From contig JBCBGC010000038.1 in the NCBI GenBank assembly GCA_038527215.1, positions 1 to 57,705 on the forward strand: a DNA stretch of 57,705 nucleotides, in the 5' to 3' direction. Position numbers and translations under genes: made by a program. Source of the DNA: JAWPMV01 sp038527215. Lineage in GTDB: Bacteria; Bacteroidota; Bacteroidia; J057. Below, piece by piece: positions 8,624 to 16,820 of the stretch (position 1 is its first letter; every line of letters begins with the position of its first letter). Under the pieces are notes generated by a model. The model saw only the letters and a list, made by a program, of their open reading frames with translations, searched no databases and was not told the origin of the DNA.

Positions 8624-8698
8624 AAAAGTACCAAGTTAGCTTGTCCCTCCACTCTGGCGGGCTTTTTGCGCCTTTTGCTCAAGATACACAGAAACCCT

Positions 8699-9178
8699 AT
8701 GGTAGACGCCCTCATAGAATCCTGGTGGATTCATCACCGCATTAACCTTTATCTCCTGGATGCCATCCCCCCTGAAGCCCTGGAGGATCGCATCAGCCAG
8801 GGCAGAACCGTGGCCGCCCAGTTCGGCCATATCCATAATGTCCGCTTCCAATGGATCAAGGCAGCCGCCCCCAGTTGTCCCCTGGGATTGGAGAAGCTGG
8901 ACCTACAACAAGCCCTCAGCCATCAACAGCTGCAGACTGCCCTGGATCAATCTGCAACCGCAATGGCTAGTCGACTCACGTCGGCCCTGGAAGGCGGAAA
9001 ATTCACCGTCTTCAAGCCTCACCCGCAGGCTTTCCTGGCTTATCTGATCAGCCATGAGTCCCATCATCGTGGGCAGATTCTCACCACCCTCAAATTGCAT
9101 CAACATCTGCCAGATCAGGAAATTCGTTGGGGGATTTGGGACTGGAAAAAACATTCTGAAGCTAGTTCCGTACAGTGA
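8699..9178 (+). CDS. DinB family putative metal-dependent protein
   Basis: A 159-residue DinB/YfiT-type four-helix protein. The three conserved histidines that bind a metal ion in this fold are visible: H46 in HIHNVRF, and H119 and H123 in ISHESHHRGQ. I place the start at the ATG at 8699 (MVDALIESWW) because the longer upstream frame adds residues not seen in the family. Members are thiol- or small-molecule-dependent transferases, or have no known role; nothing here points to a substrate. Single gene, divergent from the methyltransferase. Confidence 0.85.
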   Translation: MVDALIESWWIHHRINLYLLDAIPPEALEDRISQGRTVAAQFGHIHNVRFQWIKAAAPSCPLGLEKLDLQQALSHQQLQTALDQSATAMASRLTSALEGGKFTVFKPHPQAFLAYLISHESHHRGQILTTLKLHQHLPDQEIRWGIWDWKKHSEASSVQ

Positions 9179-9296
9179 GTCATAGCTTCCTGTTCATTTT
9201 CCCCCTGTTTATCGACCCTGCACCATGTGATACCAATAATCCAATATTTGGAATTTTTGGTATAAAAATTGCTTTGGTTTGATAAAACAACACTGT

Positions 9297-9752
9297 ATGC
9301 GTTTCGCTCTCATTTCTCTGTTCCTCCTTAGTTCATTTTCCTTTTCTTTTGCCCAGCCCTATCAAGGGAGTATTGGCGCCCGTACCGGTTCAGCCACCGG
9401 CCTCTCCCTTAAGCAGTTTGTTGCGGAATACAGCGCCGTAGAAGGCCTGCTGGTTTGGCGGCGGGATGGCATTCGGCTGATTGGCCTTTTTGAACAGCAC
9501 CTGGTGTTGACGCGGGATGGCAGTTCCCTGCTGTATGGAGGCATTGGCGGACATGTCGGCTGGACAGGTCTCATCAGCGACACCAACATTCCTCAGCGTG
9601 CCTACGGGGTAGATTTTGTTCTGGGACTTTCCTACGTTTTTCCTCGCTCACCGATTACCCTGAGCGTAGATGTCAAACCCATGTTTGAGCTGTACCGCGG
9701 CAATCGATTCTCCGGCAACAATGCTGGGGTGACCTTGCGATACACCTGGTAA
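9297..9752 (+). CDS. Small secreted, outer-membrane beta-barrel-like protein
   Basis: A 151-residue protein with a clear signal peptide (MRFALISLFLLSSFSFSFAQ, cut after AQ). The mature part begins with PYQGSIGARTGSATGLSLKQ, a form common in Bacteroidota outer-membrane beta-barrel-type proteins. Alternating hydrophobic and polar stretches end in VTLRYTW, with a terminal aromatic typical of outer-membrane barrels. I use the ATG at 9297 because it starts directly before the signal peptide; an in-frame TTG lies six codons upstream. No function can be named. It lies 121 bases upstream of the caspase-family gene. Confidence 0.75.
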   Translation: MRFALISLFLLSSFSFSFAQPYQGSIGARTGSATGLSLKQFVAEYSAVEGLLVWRRDGIRLIGLFEQHLVLTRDGSSLLYGGIGGHVGWTGLISDTNIPQRAYGVDFVLGLSYVFPRSPITLSVDVKPMFELYRGNRFSGNNAGVTLRYTW

Positions 9753-9823
9753 TGCCCTCTGAGGGCCCTTATTCCCCTTTTTGGAGCCGGGAGGCATTGG
9801 TATTGCGAGGGGTATTTTGCATA

Positions 9824-9838
9824 TTGGGATAATCCCAA
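9824..9838. promoter_or_regulatory. Perfect inverted repeat upstream of the caspase-family gene
   Basis: TTGGGA TAA TCCCAA is a perfect 6-3-6 palindrome that ends 35 bases before the ATG at 9874. Its position fits an operator or a leader hairpin. No regulator gene for it is evident. Confidence 0.4.
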
Positions 9839-9873
9839 CGATGACAATCCTCGCTAACCCGAATTAATCTCTT

Positions 9874-11862
9874 ATGGCTCAACAGAAAGTCTACGCCCTC
9901 ATGGTGGGAATCGATAAGTATTTGCCACCTGTACCTGCCCTTGATGGATGTGTAAATGATATGCGCGCCATGAAACGCTTTCTGGAAAAGCGGACCACAG
10001 AAAAGGGCGTCCCCTTCGAGGCGGTAGTGCTGGAAAATGATCAGGCTACACGGATGAACATCGTGGAGAAATTTGAAACCCACCTGGGACAAGCCGAGGA
10101 GGACGATGTGGCCTTTTTCTACTATAGCGGACATGGCTCCCAGGAAAATGCCCACCGCCTCTTTTGGGACCTGGAGGAGGATAACAAAAATGAAACCATC
10201 GTCGCATATGATAGCCGCTCAGGAGACGGCATGGACCTGGCCGATAAAGAACTGGCTACCCTCATAGATATCGTTGCCAAGAAAAATCCCCACATCCTGG
10301 TGGTCATGGACTGTTGTAACTCTGGAGGGGGCACGCGTAGCCTTCAGGAAACCAAAGTCAGAAATAGTCCCGCTAGCGAAGCGGTTCGTAGCCTGGACTC
10401 CTACATCCTTCCCAGAAATATGAAGACCGGAACCAGAAGTGCCCTCACTGCTTCGGCTCCAGATAAAGTACTGGTGCCCTTGGCCCGGCACGTAGCCCTT
10501 TCTGCGGCCCAGTCCTTCCAGTTAGCCAAGGAAACCCTCCTGGGTGGCAGTCCAAGGGGTGTCTTTACTTACAGTCTCCTGGAGGTCATGGAAAACGCCG
10601 TAGGCCCGCTTTCCTATCAGGACATCATGCGGCAGGTGCGGGAACTGGTAACCCAGCGGACCTACGATCAGAATCCTCAGCTCTATGCGCGGGAGCTGGA
10701 CGATGCAGATTTGCTCTTTCTGGGAGGCAGTACCACCAAATCTGCCAATTATTATCAGCTGAGTTTCCACAACGAAAAAGACGAATGGCAGATTGATGCC
10801 GGGGCGATTCACGGCATTGTGGTAGGCGGCAATTCCAAAAGTATCCTCAAGATTTACGCAGAGGATGCCAGTGAAAAAGAAATGCAGGATGAGCGCATGG
10901 CTCTGGGAGACGTTTCCGTCCGTTCGGTAGCCTCTTTTCGCTCCGTAGTGCGCCCGGAAGGGAATTTATTCCTGGACAAAAACACGGCCTACCGCGCCCG
11001 CATCCATAGTTTGCCGATTCCTCAGCTGAGCCTCTGCATTCGAGGGGACAATAAAGGGGTCAAGGCGGCCAAGAAGCTGTTTGCAGACGATCAGGAAGCC
11101 AAACTATATATCGACCTGGTGGACGATGTCAAAGACTGTGATTACAACCTGATCGCCTTGAAGGGTCATTTTGTGGTTACCCGTAAATCGGACGCGGATA
11201 ATCAGCCACTCATTGCCCAGATAGAAGGGTACAGCAAGGAATCCGCCAACAAAGCCATTGATAACATCGTCCATATCGCCAAATGGGAGCGGATCCGCAA
11301 GCTTACCAATCCCTCCAGTAACCTGGCTTCTAATGCCGTGAAAATAGAATTACTGGAAGAAAAAGAAGATAAAGTGATCCAACCCGGAGAAGGCGGATAT
11401 CGCTTTGAACACAAAGCAGGCACCCCCGATGGCCAATTGCCGGGTTTCCGCATTCGCCTCACCAATACCAGCGGCCAAAAACTCTATGTGTCCTTGCTCT
11501 TGCTTACTTCCAGCTTTCAAGTCATGCCCAACACCCTACCGCAGGGAGGGGTGTGGATGGAATCAGGGGCCAGTGTCCTGGCCATCAACGGGCAGGCTCT
11601 TCGAGGTAAGGTATCTGAAAACCACACCAAACTAGGACGGCATGAGCTCGCTGAAAACCTGAAACTTATCATCAGTACCACGGAGTTCAATGCCCTCATC
11701 CACAAAATGGATAAGCTAGAGGCTCCCCGGCCGGATATTGATACCCGTGATACCAAGAAGCCCAGCAATACCCGAGCGCTGATTTTTGATGAAGGAGCAG
11801 GCGGGGTTCACGACGACTGGAATACCACCAGCGTGAGTGTTACGATTGCCCAAAAAGCTTAG
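9874..11862 (+). CDS. Caspase-family (peptidase C14) protein
   Basis: A 662-residue protein whose first 250 residues form a metacaspase-like peptidase domain. It starts KVYALMVGIDKYLPPVPALD; the catalytic histidine is H87 in FFYYSGHGS and the catalytic cysteine C148 in VVMDCCNSGG. Both dyad residues are present, so activity is expected. There is no signal peptide, so it should be cytosolic. The middle (about 280-480) has no family I recognise. The C-terminal part (about 520-630) includes LTNTSGQKLYVSLLLLTSSF and ENLKLIISTTEFNAL, a region seen behind caspase domains in Bacteroidota and related to DUF4384-type modules. Its stop overlaps the convergent HD-domain gene by four bases, and its terminator lies within that gene. 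Confidence 0.9.
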   Translation: MAQQKVYALMVGIDKYLPPVPALDGCVNDMRAMKRFLEKRTTEKGVPFEAVVLENDQATRMNIVEKFETHLGQAEEDDVAFFYYSGHGSQENAHRLFWDLEEDNKNETIVAYDSRSGDGMDLADKELATLIDIVAKKNPHILVVMDCCNSGGGTRSLQETKVRNSPASEAVRSLDSYILPRNMKTGTRSALTASAPDKVLVPLARHVALSAAQSFQLAKETLLGGSPRGVFTYSLLEVMENAVGPLSYQDIMRQVRELVTQRTYDQNPQLYARELDDADLLFLGGSTTKSANYYQLSFHNEKDEWQIDAGAIHGIVVGGNSKSILKIYAEDASEKEMQDERMALGDVSVRSVASFRSVVRPEGNLFLDKNTAYRARIHSLPIPQLSLCIRGDNKGVKAAKKLFADDQEAKLYIDLVDDVKDCDYNLIALKGHFVVTRKSDADNQPLIAQIEGYSKESANKAIDNIVHIAKWERIRKLTNPSSNLASNAVKIELLEEKEDKVIQPGEGGYRFEHKAGTPDGQLPGFRIRLTNTSGQKLYVSLLLLTSSFQVMPNTLPQGGVWMESGASVLAINGQALRGKVSENHTKLGRHELAENLKLIISTTEFNALIHKMDKLEAPRPDIDTRDTKKPSNTRALIFDEGAGGVHDDWNTTSVSVTIAQKA

Positions 11863-12506
11863 AAGGGTTTCCCTCCTAAGGCAAGATATTCCCGCTCCAA
11901 ATTGGAGCGGGCTTTTTGTTCCCAGGCTTTTCTTAACCCTGGATCGGGATAAATCACCGCTTTCTGCAAAAAGTGTTTCAGGACCTTGCGACGACCCTTT
12001 TTGTATAAAAAACCAGGCACCCGGGCGTACTCCTTGCGCACGGCCTGAGCATAAGCCTCATAGGCTGCGGGTTCACTGGCCAGGATGGCCAGATCCATGC
12101 TGATAAAACGAGCGGCATCCCCATCTCCTGGCCTGACCTCATGGGTCTGGGTACAGATAATCAACTCGACTATCCGTTCAATTTGCTGCTTGGGCAATCC
12201 CAAGGCCTGCAAATCCTGCCAGGCAAGCCGGGCACTTTGTTCTTCGTTATCCTTCGCGAAAGGATCGTAGATGGCGTCATGGTACAAAATGGCCCAGCCT
12301 ACGGAAAGTTTATCCTTCCATGCAGCTTCCCATTTTTGCCAATGCTCGTACAGGGCATAGAGATGAGCTGGATTGTGATAGGCCCGGTGAGGCTCCTGAT
12401 AGCGTTTCCACAAGCTAGCCAGTTTGGTTTCCAGCAAGCCGGATTCCAATTGGTTTTGAGCGCCTAACCACTGGCTCCATGATATTAAGCGTTGTAGCTT
12501 TTCCAC
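11859..12506 (-). CDS. HD-domain metal-dependent phosphohydrolase-like protein
   Basis: A 215-residue protein of the predicted HD-superfamily hydrolase group (COG4339-like). Visible metal-site residues are H44/H48 in YHNPAHLYAL, the HD pair H76-D77 in AILYHDAIYD, H122 in CTQTHEV and D138 in ISMDLAIL. The set looks complete for a divalent-metal HD enzyme. The substrate is not known for this group. The gene is convergent with the caspase-family gene and overlaps it by four bases. The 3' end encodes, on the other strand, the terminator of that gene, so the codons for about residues 197-205 are doubly constrained. Confidence 0.85.
   Translation of the reverse strand: MEKLQRLISWSQWLGAQNQLESGLLETKLASLWKRYQEPHRAYHNPAHLYALYEHWQKWEAAWKDKLSVGWAILYHDAIYDPFAKDNEEQSARLAWQDLQALGLPKQQIERIVELIICTQTHEVRPGDGDAARFISMDLAILASEPAAYEAYAQAVRKEYARVPGFLYKKGRRKVLKHFLQKAVIYPDPGLRKAWEQKARSNLEREYLALGGKPF
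11891..11917 (+). terminator. Terminator of the caspase-family gene, inside the convergent coding region
   Basis: CCCGCTCCAA and TTGGAGCGGG pair perfectly around a single A (in practice a slightly shorter stem with a wider loop), followed by CTTTTT. It lies 29 bases after the caspase-gene stop but within the coding sequence of the opposite HD-domain gene. Confidence 0.8.
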
Positions 12507-12621
12507 ATTTTTTCCCTTATTCGAAACAATTTACCATCTTAGCTTATGATTCACCTGATCAAATAGGCGAAAAACCGCACCTTCAGGCCGCGCAACCTAC
12601 ATTCCCCTCTTTATTCCCTAT

Positions 12622-14328
12622 ATGGAATCCGTCCAACATTACATTAACGAAGGCATCCTCTACGAACCGGTGGTTCCGGATATTCATCAATGGCCTATTG
12701 CCCAAATCTTCAAAAAGCGGCAGGCCTTTATTGATGAGGTGATTCAGGATGCACAGAGTCGGTTATTGCTAGACGCCCAGATTGCCAAAACCCCTATAGA
12801 AGATTTGGTGGCCCGGACCATGTTTCGGGAGCGTATCCGCATGGTGGAAGATCCCTGGAAAGTAGATCCCAAAGATGAAGGGCGCTTTTGGTCCCGGATC
12901 AAAAGTGATCTGGTAGCCAATGAGCAGCTTGAGTTGAACCCAGAGGCGCTACAGGAGCGCACGGAAGCCATGATGGAGCGCATTGTCTCTCGATACACCA
13001 ACGAGATCGTCAGTACCTTCAAGCCAGGAAGTTACCATTTTGCGAAGCGCTTCCTACCTTTCTTTTTCTCCACTCTCCTCAATGCCTCGGCGGGTAAAAC
13101 CTTGCGGTCGGTCATCAACCACAGTGTTTCTCTCCAGGAGCGGGTACATTTACTCGGCCATACAGAGGGCATTCGAAACCTGGCAAAAAAAGGAACCATC
13201 GTGTTGGTTCCGACCCATATCAGCAACGTGGATTCCATCCTTGTAGGCTGGAGCTTGCACGCCCTGGGCCTACCGGCCTTCATCTATGGAGCCGGGCTCA
13301 ACCTGTTTAATAGCAAAGCGCTGGCCTATTTTATGACGCGGCTGGGGGCTTATAAGGTGGATAGGCGGAAAAAAAACCCTATCTATCGTCAAAGCTTGAA
13401 TTCTTATTCGACGGTCGCCATCCTCGAAGGGGTGCATAGCCTTTTTTTCCCTGGCGGTACCCGGTCTCGATCTGGAACGATTGAAAAAAACCTCAAACTG
13501 GGGTTGCTAGGTACAGCCGTGGAAGCCCAACGAAGAAATTTTCTATATGGGGCTCGGAATGGCAAGGAGAAAATCTTTGTGGTGCCCATGGTGATGAGTT
13601 ATCACTTTGTCCTGGAAGCCGCTTCTTTGATCAACCAACACCTCAAGCGAACCGGACAGGAGCATTACTACATCATGAATGATGAGTTTGCCAGCTACCG
13701 GAAGTTCCTGAAGTTCATTTGGAACACCTTCCGCTCAAGTTCAGATATCGTGATGTCCTTCGGTAAGCCGATGGATTTGTTCGGAAATTTTGTGGACGAG
13801 GAAGGCCAAAGCTTTGATGAGAGGGGTCGCCTGGTAGATATTCGCTCCTATTTCACCTCCCGAGGTGAGATTACCCAGGACTTGCAGCGGGATAGTGAGT
13901 ATACCCGGATTTTAGGCGAAAAAATCGTTGAGCGATATCATATCGAGAATCATGTATTCTCCAGCCACGTAGTAGCTTTTGTGGCTTTTGAGATCTTTAA
14001 AAAGCGTCACCCAGGCTTTGATCTCTATAGTGTGCTTCGCCTGGCAGAGGATGAAAGAAGTATTTCCCTCACAGAGTTCTCTGAAACGGTCAATCGGGTC
14101 CTCAAACGGCTTCAGGATATGGCGGACAACGGGCAGGTACATCTCGCCCAGCACATGATCAACCCAGCCAAAACCATCATTGAACACGGGGTAAAAAACC
14201 TGGGCCTTTACCATTCGAAGCGACCGCTGTCATTCTCCAATGAGCATACCGTGCACACCGAGAACATGAACCTGCTTTACTACTACCACAACAGATTGGA
14301 AGGATATGGCCTCGAAAGATACATCTAA
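12622..14328 (+). CDS. Glycerol-3-phosphate/1-acylglycerol-phosphate acyltransferase (PlsB-like)
   Basis: A 568-residue acyltransferase of the PlsB/LPLAT superfamily, which acylates glycerol-3-phosphate or its lyso form in phospholipid synthesis. The catalytic HX4D motif is H199-D204 in LVPTHISNVDSILVG; the substrate-binding FFPGGTRSRSG motif lies at about residues 275-285. The N-terminal 180 residues and C-terminal 200 residues are helical extensions, giving a length between bacterial PlsC (about 250) and PlsB (about 800). It shares 23 bases with gpsA, whose product makes glycerol-3-phosphate. The overlap implies coupled synthesis of substrate supplier and user, and favours glycerol-3-phosphate as acceptor. 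The exact acceptor and acyl donor are inferred, not seen. Confidence 0.85.
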   Translation: MESVQHYINEGILYEPVVPDIHQWPIAQIFKKRQAFIDEVIQDAQSRLLLDAQIAKTPIEDLVARTMFRERIRMVEDPWKVDPKDEGRFWSRIKSDLVANEQLELNPEALQERTEAMMERIVSRYTNEIVSTFKPGSYHFAKRFLPFFFSTLLNASAGKTLRSVINHSVSLQERVHLLGHTEGIRNLAKKGTIVLVPTHISNVDSILVGWSLHALGLPAFIYGAGLNLFNSKALAYFMTRLGAYKVDRRKKNPIYRQSLNSYSTVAILEGVHSLFFPGGTRSRSGTIEKNLKLGLLGTAVEAQRRNFLYGARNGKEKIFVVPMVMSYHFVLEAASLINQHLKRTGQEHYYIMNDEFASYRKFLKFIWNTFRSSSDIVMSFGKPMDLFGNFVDEEGQSFDERGRLVDIRSYFTSRGEITQDLQRDSEYTRILGEKIVERYHIENHVFSSHVVAFVAFEIFKKRHPGFDLYSVLRLAEDERSISLTEFSETVNRVLKRLQDMADNGQVHLAQHMINPAKTIIEHGVKNLGLYHSKRPLSFSNEHTVHTENMNLLYYYHNRLEGYGLERYI

Positions 14329-15361
14329 AGAAACCGTAGGGGTGATCGGTGCGGGGAGTTTTGGGATTGCGGTTGCCAATCTGTTGATCCCAAACCGAGA
14401 AGTCCTGCTCTATGCCCGACGCCCTGAGGTAGCCAAAGCCTTGCAGGTAGAGCGCGTCTACAAGGGTCGACATCTCGAGGAGGGAATCCAACTGTCCAAT
14501 AACCTGGAAGAAGTAGCGCAGCGCTGCTCCCTAATCTTTCCGATTATCCCTTCAGGCAACTTCCGGCAGATGCTAAAAAATCTGTCTCCTTACCTGACAC
14601 CGGCTCACATTCTGATTCACGGGACCAAAGGTTTTGAAGTCAATCTCAAAGAAGGGGAAGTGCTGCGCGAGGTGCAGCAGTTGGATCGCTCACAGGTGCT
14701 CACCATGAGTGAACTGATCCGGCAGGAAACCGTGGTCATGCGGATAGGTTGCATGGCCGGGCCCAACCTGGCTGACGAAATTCTCTCCGGCCAACCAGCG
14801 GCCACGGTGGTAGCCAGCCGGTTTGACGAGGTCATCAGAGAAGGACGGGCCGCGCTGCGCTCTTCCCGTTTCCGCGTGCATGGCAACCACGACCTCAAGG
14901 GCATCGAAATGGCGGGAGTGCTCAAGAATATTATGGCGATCGTGGCCGGCATCCTGGATGGCCTGGGCTTCGGAGCCAATACCCGCTCCTTGCTGATCAC
15001 CCGGGGGCTCGCAGAAATGGCCACCATTGGCCAGGCGCTGGGAGCTGATCCGCGCGCCTTTCTCGGCCTGGCGGGCATTGGTGATCTGGTAGCGACCTGC
15101 TCCTCCCCCAAGAGCCGGAACTTTACGGTGGGCTTGCGACTTGCCAAAGGGGAAAGTCTGCAGGAGATTCTGGATGATATGGAAGAAGTAGCCGAAGGCA
15201 TCAACACCGTGATTGTGGTTAAAGGCCTGGCCGCGGCACATCGCATTGCAGCTCCCATCACCCAGACCCTCTACAAAAGCCTCTTCGAGGAGATGGACAT
15301 CGAAAGAGGTGTAAGGCTTTTGATGGAATTTCCCTTTACGGAAGATGTAGAGTTCATTTAG
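14306..15361 (+). CDS. gpsA: NAD(P)-dependent glycerol-3-phosphate dehydrogenase
   Basis: A 351-residue GpsA that reduces dihydroxyacetone phosphate to glycerol-3-phosphate for phospholipid synthesis. The Rossmann motif GAGSFG is at residues 15-20. The substrate-binding segment GIEMAGVLKNIMAIVAGILD, with the catalytic lysine, and the NTRSLLITRGLAEM helix are intact, as is GLAGIGDLVATCSS. A short insertion is visible around EGEVLREVQQLDRSQVLTMS. It begins within the last 23 bases of the upstream acyltransferase gene, so the two act as a two-gene operon. Identification is certain. Confidence 0.97.
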   Translation: MASKDTSKETVGVIGAGSFGIAVANLLIPNREVLLYARRPEVAKALQVERVYKGRHLEEGIQLSNNLEEVAQRCSLIFPIIPSGNFRQMLKNLSPYLTPAHILIHGTKGFEVNLKEGEVLREVQQLDRSQVLTMSELIRQETVVMRIGCMAGPNLADEILSGQPAATVVASRFDEVIREGRAALRSSRFRVHGNHDLKGIEMAGVLKNIMAIVAGILDGLGFGANTRSLLITRGLAEMATIGQALGADPRAFLGLAGIGDLVATCSSPKSRNFTVGLRLAKGESLQEILDDMEEVAEGINTVIVVKGLAAAHRIAAPITQTLYKSLFEEMDIERGVRLLMEFPFTEDVEFI

Positions 15362-15452
15362 GCCCCTGCCTGCCTTACAGCCTATGATAATTTGCGTAAG
15401 GAAGGTCATAAATTGAACTTTCGTACAATACCAAATCTTCAGATTTTGCATT

Positions 15453-15479
15453 CGTTGTAATTTTTAATTTATCACAACG
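15453..15479. promoter_or_regulatory. Inverted repeat directly before the lipoprotein start codon
   Basis: CGTTGT and ACAACG flank 15 AT-rich bases and end one base before the ATG at 15481. In RNA this can close a loop over the translation start; in DNA it could be a repressor site. Weak evidence, position only. Confidence 0.3.
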
Positions 15480-15480
15480 A

Positions 15481-16020
15481 ATGAAACGGTTATTTCCCTT
15501 GTTATTGCTGATTCCATTTCTCACGTCTGCCTGTGATGAGATTGGTACCTTTCCTAGCCTCGTATTTGACTATGACCTGCGCTTCCCTTACACCATTGAA
15601 GAAGGCACCTTCACCGACCGTGAAGCCGTGCTCACTTCTGGCGTAGTGGACTTGAACATCCTGGAAGACCTGGAAGACCAGGGCTTTCCCAAAATCGAAT
15701 CTGCTTCCCTCAAAAGCTTATCCCTTTCGATCGTAGATGCGAAAACCATCACCTTTGATGTGGTGGACTCCGTGGCAGTAGAGCTGTTGCTGGACGGAAA
15801 CCAATATGAGGTGGCCAGCAGCTATCAGCAACCGGAATTTGAAGGAAAAGATCTCGTTCTGGACATCGTAGCCGATGCCTTCACCATGGATAAATTTATC
15901 AACCATGACCAGGCCGAGCTACGCCTACATGTCTTCACCAATGCGGACATTAATGAAAAAGTTGAGCTTCTGGCTACGGGCGTAATCTCCGTAGTCAGTG
16001 CCAAACCTGACGGAGATTAA
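15481..16020 (+). CDS. Putative lipoprotein of unknown function
   Basis: A 179-residue protein with a lipoprotein signal peptide: KR, hydrophobic core LFPLLLLIPFL, then lipobox TSAC with Cys at residue 18. The mature part is acidic and rich in beta-strand-like segments (VVDLNILEDLEDQG, LRLHVFTNADI) without cysteines or known motifs. I do not recognise a family. It is a single gene between gpsA and lolD with its own terminator. Since the start codon follows an inverted repeat, regulation at the leader is possible. Likely anchored in the inner leaflet of the outer membrane or at the cell surface; that is inference from the lipobox alone. Confidence 0.75.
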   Translation: MKRLFPLLLLIPFLTSACDEIGTFPSLVFDYDLRFPYTIEEGTFTDREAVLTSGVVDLNILEDLEDQGFPKIESASLKSLSLSIVDAKTITFDVVDSVAVELLLDGNQYEVASSYQQPEFEGKDLVLDIVADAFTMDKFINHDQAELRLHVFTNADINEKVELLATGVISVVSAKPDGD

Positions 16021-16045
16021 AGTATACATACAGATTGACGCAGTT

Positions 16046-16076
16046 GGGAGGGCTTTCGCCCTCCCTTTTCTTTTTT
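16046..16076 (+). terminator. Rho-independent terminator after the lipoprotein gene
   Basis: GGGAGGGC TTTC GCCCTCCC is a perfect 8-bp stem with a tetraloop, followed by TTTTCTTTTTT. Confidence 0.93.
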
Positions 16077-16148
16077 CCGGCTGAGTCAAAGTATTTCCCA
16101 TAGTTTGCCGGATTCTCCCTATTTTAGCAACTCTTTGGAGAATAAGGT

Positions 16149-16811
16149 ATGCTTAGAGCCGAAAATATCCATAAATCTTATGGCCAACTGGAAGTCCTAA
16201 AGGGGGTGAGTCTTAACCTGGAAGCAGGTGAGATTGTCGCCCTGGTAGGTTCTTCTGGCGCAGGCAAAAGCACCCTTTTGCAAATCATGGGAACCCTTGA
16301 TTTTGCAGATCAGGGGACGATTTTGTTTGAGGGGAAAGATGTTACCGCCATGGGGGAGCGGCAGAAATCAAGTTTCAGAAACCAGTCCCTGGGCTTTGTC
16401 TTCCAATTTCACCATCTTTTACCTGAATTCACGGCCCTGGAAAACATCGCCATGCCCGCCCTCATTGCCGGGCAGTCTCCCCAGGAGGTTTATCCCAGGG
16501 CGGAAGTCTTACTGGATCGACTGGGTATTTTGCCCAGGAAAGAACATAAACCCAACCAGTTATCGGGCGGAGAGCAGCAAAGAGTCTCCGTAGCCCGGGC
16601 CATGATCAACCAGCCCAAGCTGATCCTGGCCGATGAGCCTACCGGGAATCTGGACTCCCATAATAGCGAGGAATTGTATCAGCTGATGTTCGAACTATCC
16701 AAAAGTACGGGCGTAGGCTTCCTGATTGCTACCCATAACCAAACCATGGCCAATAAGGCCGACCGGGTGTGTCGGATCGTGGATGGTTTATTCGAGCAGC
16801 CTACTATCTAG
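16149..16811 (+). CDS. lolD: ABC transporter ATP-binding protein, LolD-like
   Basis: A 220-residue ATPase of the LolD/MacB group, which in Gram-negatives powers release of lipoproteins from the inner membrane. Walker A GSSGAGKST is at 34-42, the signature LSGGEQ at 138-143, and Walker B with ILADEPTGNLD near 160. The TGNLD ending and the FQFHHLLPEFTALEN segment are typical for the LolD subgroup. No permease gene (LolC/E) is next to it; in Bacteroidota the permease is often encoded elsewhere. The stop is only nine bases from the end of the convergent MscS gene. LolD is the best name, though a related MacB- or FtsE-type ATPase cannot be fully excluded. Confidence 0.9.
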   Translation: MLRAENIHKSYGQLEVLKGVSLNLEAGEIVALVGSSGAGKSTLLQIMGTLDFADQGTILFEGKDVTAMGERQKSSFRNQSLGFVFQFHHLLPEFTALENIAMPALIAGQSPQEVYPRAEVLLDRLGILPRKEHKPNQLSGGEQQRVSVARAMINQPKLILADEPTGNLDSHNSEELYQLMFELSKSTGVGFLIATHNQTMANKADRVCRIVDGLFEQPTI

Positions 16812-16820
16812 GGCTCCCTC

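Noticed and set aside
9753..9781. Terminator after the small outer-membrane-type protein
   Set aside because: The stem GCCCTC/GAGGGC leaves a one-base loop and the T run is distant; too weak.
14617..15451. Minus-strand frames of 214 and 253 codons opposite gpsA
   Set aside because: gpsA is certain on the plus strand with all motifs; the antisense peptides are low-complexity, with serine/arginine-rich composition.
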